34,190 bases of DNA from Opitutia bacterium (GTDB lineage Bacteria > Verrucomicrobiota > Verrucomicrobiia > Opitutales > Opitutaceae), in NCBI GenBank assembly GCA_016199925.1, contig JACQFT010000001.1, positions 1-34,190 on the forward strand, in the 5' to 3' direction. This document shows, piece by piece, positions 32,639 to 34,190 of this stretch (its first letter is position 1; each line of letters starts with the position of its first letter). The notes beneath the pieces were generated by a model. The model saw nothing but the letters and a program-made list of their open reading frames with translations. It had not been told where the DNA came from and ran no database searches. Both the position numbers and the translations under genes were made by a program.

Positions 32639-33631
32639 ATGAACTCTGACGAGCGGTTTTTCTATCACAGTTTTCCTCGCCGTGGTCGCGACACGATTGG
32701 CGAGGTCACCAAGGGATGTGAAATTCTTGCGCTTATTCGAGATGCCGGGCTCCTTCTAGCTCCAGAGATTGTGGAGTGGAGATATTCACATGCTAATGGG
32801 TCTCCGCCACGAGTGGAGCGATTCCTTCAGAATCGAGTGTGCTTTACGGAGCTGTCGCCCAGTGAGCTTGCACGACACGCAAGTGAATTTGGTCATTTCG
32901 CGTTGGAGTTCCGAATAGAGACAATACGGAAGTTGGGAGGAATGCCTGTCTTCTACGTTCCTAATCCCAAGGAAGCAAATGACAGCACGCCGGAGCAATT
33001 GGGTTCGACGCTTGTAATTCAGCTCATGGATGCCAGGAATTTGGCCAATCATATCGCTGGGCTTTCAGAAGTGTTCAGGGGACCGGTTCCGGTGGAGCGA
33101 GAAATTGATTTCTGTGTAGAGTTCAAAGAAAATCCAAATGCCACAAAGAGTTTCCGATTGGTTACGGATGAAGCGAAGAAAACGCTAGAAGCCATTACAC
33201 ATGGAGTGACTCCAGCGCGGATGCTCGCAGACGGAATTACTGGAACGCTAAATTTATTTTATCCAACCGATGGCCATACCGAAAATTCGACGATGGTAAA
33301 TTATCGGCAGCGAGAATGGCGGATAATTGGGAATGTCTCGGTAAAAGGCGTCAGCCTTATGAAAAGGCTTAACCCAGAAGAGAGGGATCAATTGCAGCGG
33401 ATAGACGCAGAATTTTTTGGCAGAGTATTGGAGTGTCCGCTGGGTGATGTCCCTCTGCTGGACGCATGCCTAATGTATCCGAAGTTGAATGGAGAACCTA
33501 TTATTGAATTAGTGAATCGCGTTATCGTTCCAGACTCCGCAGTTGCGAAAGCGAAGAATGTCTTGTCAGGGCTTCGCCGCCCGCCGATGGTTGTATCACT
33601 GACGGAAATAGCAGAATCTCCCGGCGCTTAG
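32639..33631 (+). CDS. AbiGi-family (abortive infection) protein
   Basis: A 330-residue soluble protein. The N-terminal ~115 residues resemble the AbiGi family, named for the abortive phage resistance antitoxin: FYHSF near the start, VCFTELSPSELARHASEFGHFALEF in the middle, then GGMPVFYVPN. The rest (~120-330) is unassigned, with a basic stretch and a VNYRQREWRIIGN segment typical of this extended form. The gene is AT-richer than everything around it, with many ATT, AAT and GAA codons, a sign of recent transfer. It is a single gene here: no AbiGii-type toxin is next to it. A possible LexA box lies upstream. Its stop is only 12 bases from the 3' end of metH. Confidence 0.7.
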   Translation: MNSDERFFYHSFPRRGRDTIGEVTKGCEILALIRDAGLLLAPEIVEWRYSHANGSPPRVERFLQNRVCFTELSPSELARHASEFGHFALEFRIETIRKLGGMPVFYVPNPKEANDSTPEQLGSTLVIQLMDARNLANHIAGLSEVFRGPVPVEREIDFCVEFKENPNATKSFRLVTDEAKKTLEAITHGVTPARMLADGITGTLNLFYPTDGHTENSTMVNYRQREWRIIGNVSVKGVSLMKRLNPEERDQLQRIDAEFFGRVLECPLGDVPLLDACLMYPKLNGEPIIELVNRVIVPDSAVAKAKNVLSGLRRPPMVVSLTEIAESPGA

Positions 33632-33643
33632 TTGACCGGAGAA

Positions 33644-34190
33644 TTAGGCTGGATCGTAATCCAAGTAGGGCCCGAGCCAACGTTCCACTTCGGGGAGCGG
33701 CATGCTCTTTCGCTGGGCGTAGTCTTCCACCTGATCGCGGGCTAGCTTGCCCACCGCGAAATACTTTGAGTCCGGGTGATTCAGGTAGAAACCGGAGACG
33801 GCACTCGGGGGCATCATCGCGAAGGACTCGGTGAGCGTGATGCCGGTCGCCTTCTCAGCACCGAGGAGATCGAAGAGGAGGCGTTTCTCCGTGTGGTCGG
33901 GGCAGGCGGGGTAGCCGGGGGCGGGGCGGATGCCGCGGTATTTTTCGCGGATGATGTCCTGCATCGAGAGGTTTTCGGTTTTGCCGTAGCCGGAGAAGTC
34001 GCGCGCGGATTTGTGGAGCATCTCGGCGAGGGCTTCGGCGAGGCGGTCGCCGAGGGCCTTGGCCATGATGGCCGAGTAGTCGTCGTGCTGCTGCTCGAAC
34101 TGGTGCGCGAAGGCGTCGACGCCGTGGCCGGAGGTGACGGCGAAGCCGCCGAGGTAGTCGATGCGGCCGCTCTCCTTGGGCGCGAGGTAG
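33644..34190 (-). CDS. metH: Methionine synthase, cobalamin-dependent, C-terminal part (cut by window edge)
   Basis: Only the last ~181 residues are in the window, the activation (AdoMet-binding) domain. The frame comes in at the right edge as [40 protein letters not shown] and [36 protein letters not shown] is the AdoMet-binding motif, and [20 protein letters not shown] with QVEDYAQRK and [10 protein letters not shown] is the family's C-terminal end. The domain supplies AdoMet for reductive reactivation of oxidised cob(II)alamin. The C-terminus is complete. Function of the full enzyme: methyl transfer from methyltetrahydrofolate to homocysteine. Confidence 0.95.
   Translation of the reverse strand, partial: YLAPKESGRIDYLGGFAVTSGHGVDAFAHQFEQQHDDYSAIMAKALGDRLAEALAEMLHKSARDFSGYGKTENLSMQDIIREKYRGIRPAPGYPACPDHTEKRLLFDLLGAEKATGITLTESFAMMPPSAVSGFYLNHPDSKYFAVGKLARDQVEDYAQRKSMPLPEVERWLGPYLDYDPA

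Noticed and set aside
32622-32640. GCTAACAAC before the AbiGi-like gene as an integron core site
   Set aside because: It resembles a core only loosely and no complementary partner site is found at the expected distance after the gene.

Overview
The window looks like a chromosomal segment of a high-GC member of the Verrucomicrobiota, most likely the Opitutaceae. Supporting signs are the GC-rich coding style, a PEP-CTERM protein, many secreted proteins of kinds common in that family, and several families of interspersed palindromic repeats. A site matching the published verrucomicrobial LexA consensus (TGTTC-N4-GAACA) also fits. The taxonomic call is inference; there is no rRNA or tRNA here.

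Layout: positions 1-242 hold the 3' end of an IS4-type transposase. A minus-strand block follows: an HDOD/GAF signalling protein, a small secreted protein and a large polytopic membrane protein. Next come a gamma-glutamylcyclotransferase-like gene (+), and an exported M3 peptidase with a DUF2937 membrane protein (-). A duplicated ~175-bp repeat at 8741-9106 then abuts an EamA transporter gene whose 5' end seems to be lost. From 10 to 19 kb lie an S9 prolyl-oligopeptidase, a DTW-domain tRNA modification enzyme, an acyl-CoA ligase, an aldo/keto reductase, a ClC channel/antiporter with CBS domains and a small membrane protein. An MBOAT acyltransferase and its SGNH partner form an overlapping pair at 19.4-21.8 kb. 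An ArsR/SRPBCC/DUF899/Cys-rich membrane protein cluster occupies 22.1-24.1 kb, with a likely autoregulatory operator. From 24.3 to 28.2 kb are secreted proteins: a small exported protein, a matrixin-type protease plus NHL-propeller gene split by a frameshift, and a PEP-CTERM LamG-like protein. An OPT-family transporter follows.

The most unusual part is the accessory stretch 30.3-33.6 kb, between the OPT transporter and the 3' end of metH. It contains a 20-bp tandem repeat and a small helix-turn-helix gene bracketed by two nearly identical 70-bp direct repeats, each carrying two perfect ~21-bp palindromes. A ParE/RelE-type toxin-antitoxin pair is bracketed by two copies of a repeat that contains the first codons of a DUF1272-like gene. 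An AT-richer AbiGi-family (abortive infection) gene comes last, with a perfect verrucomicrobial-type LexA box upstream. This reads as a small defence/addiction island assembled from repeat-flanked units. SOS control of the AbiGi-like gene is a specific testable proposal.

Repeats are unusually dense throughout: at least two REP-like inverted-pair families, several two-copy interspersed elements and two local duplications. Most intergenic gaps over 150 bp are occupied by one of these.
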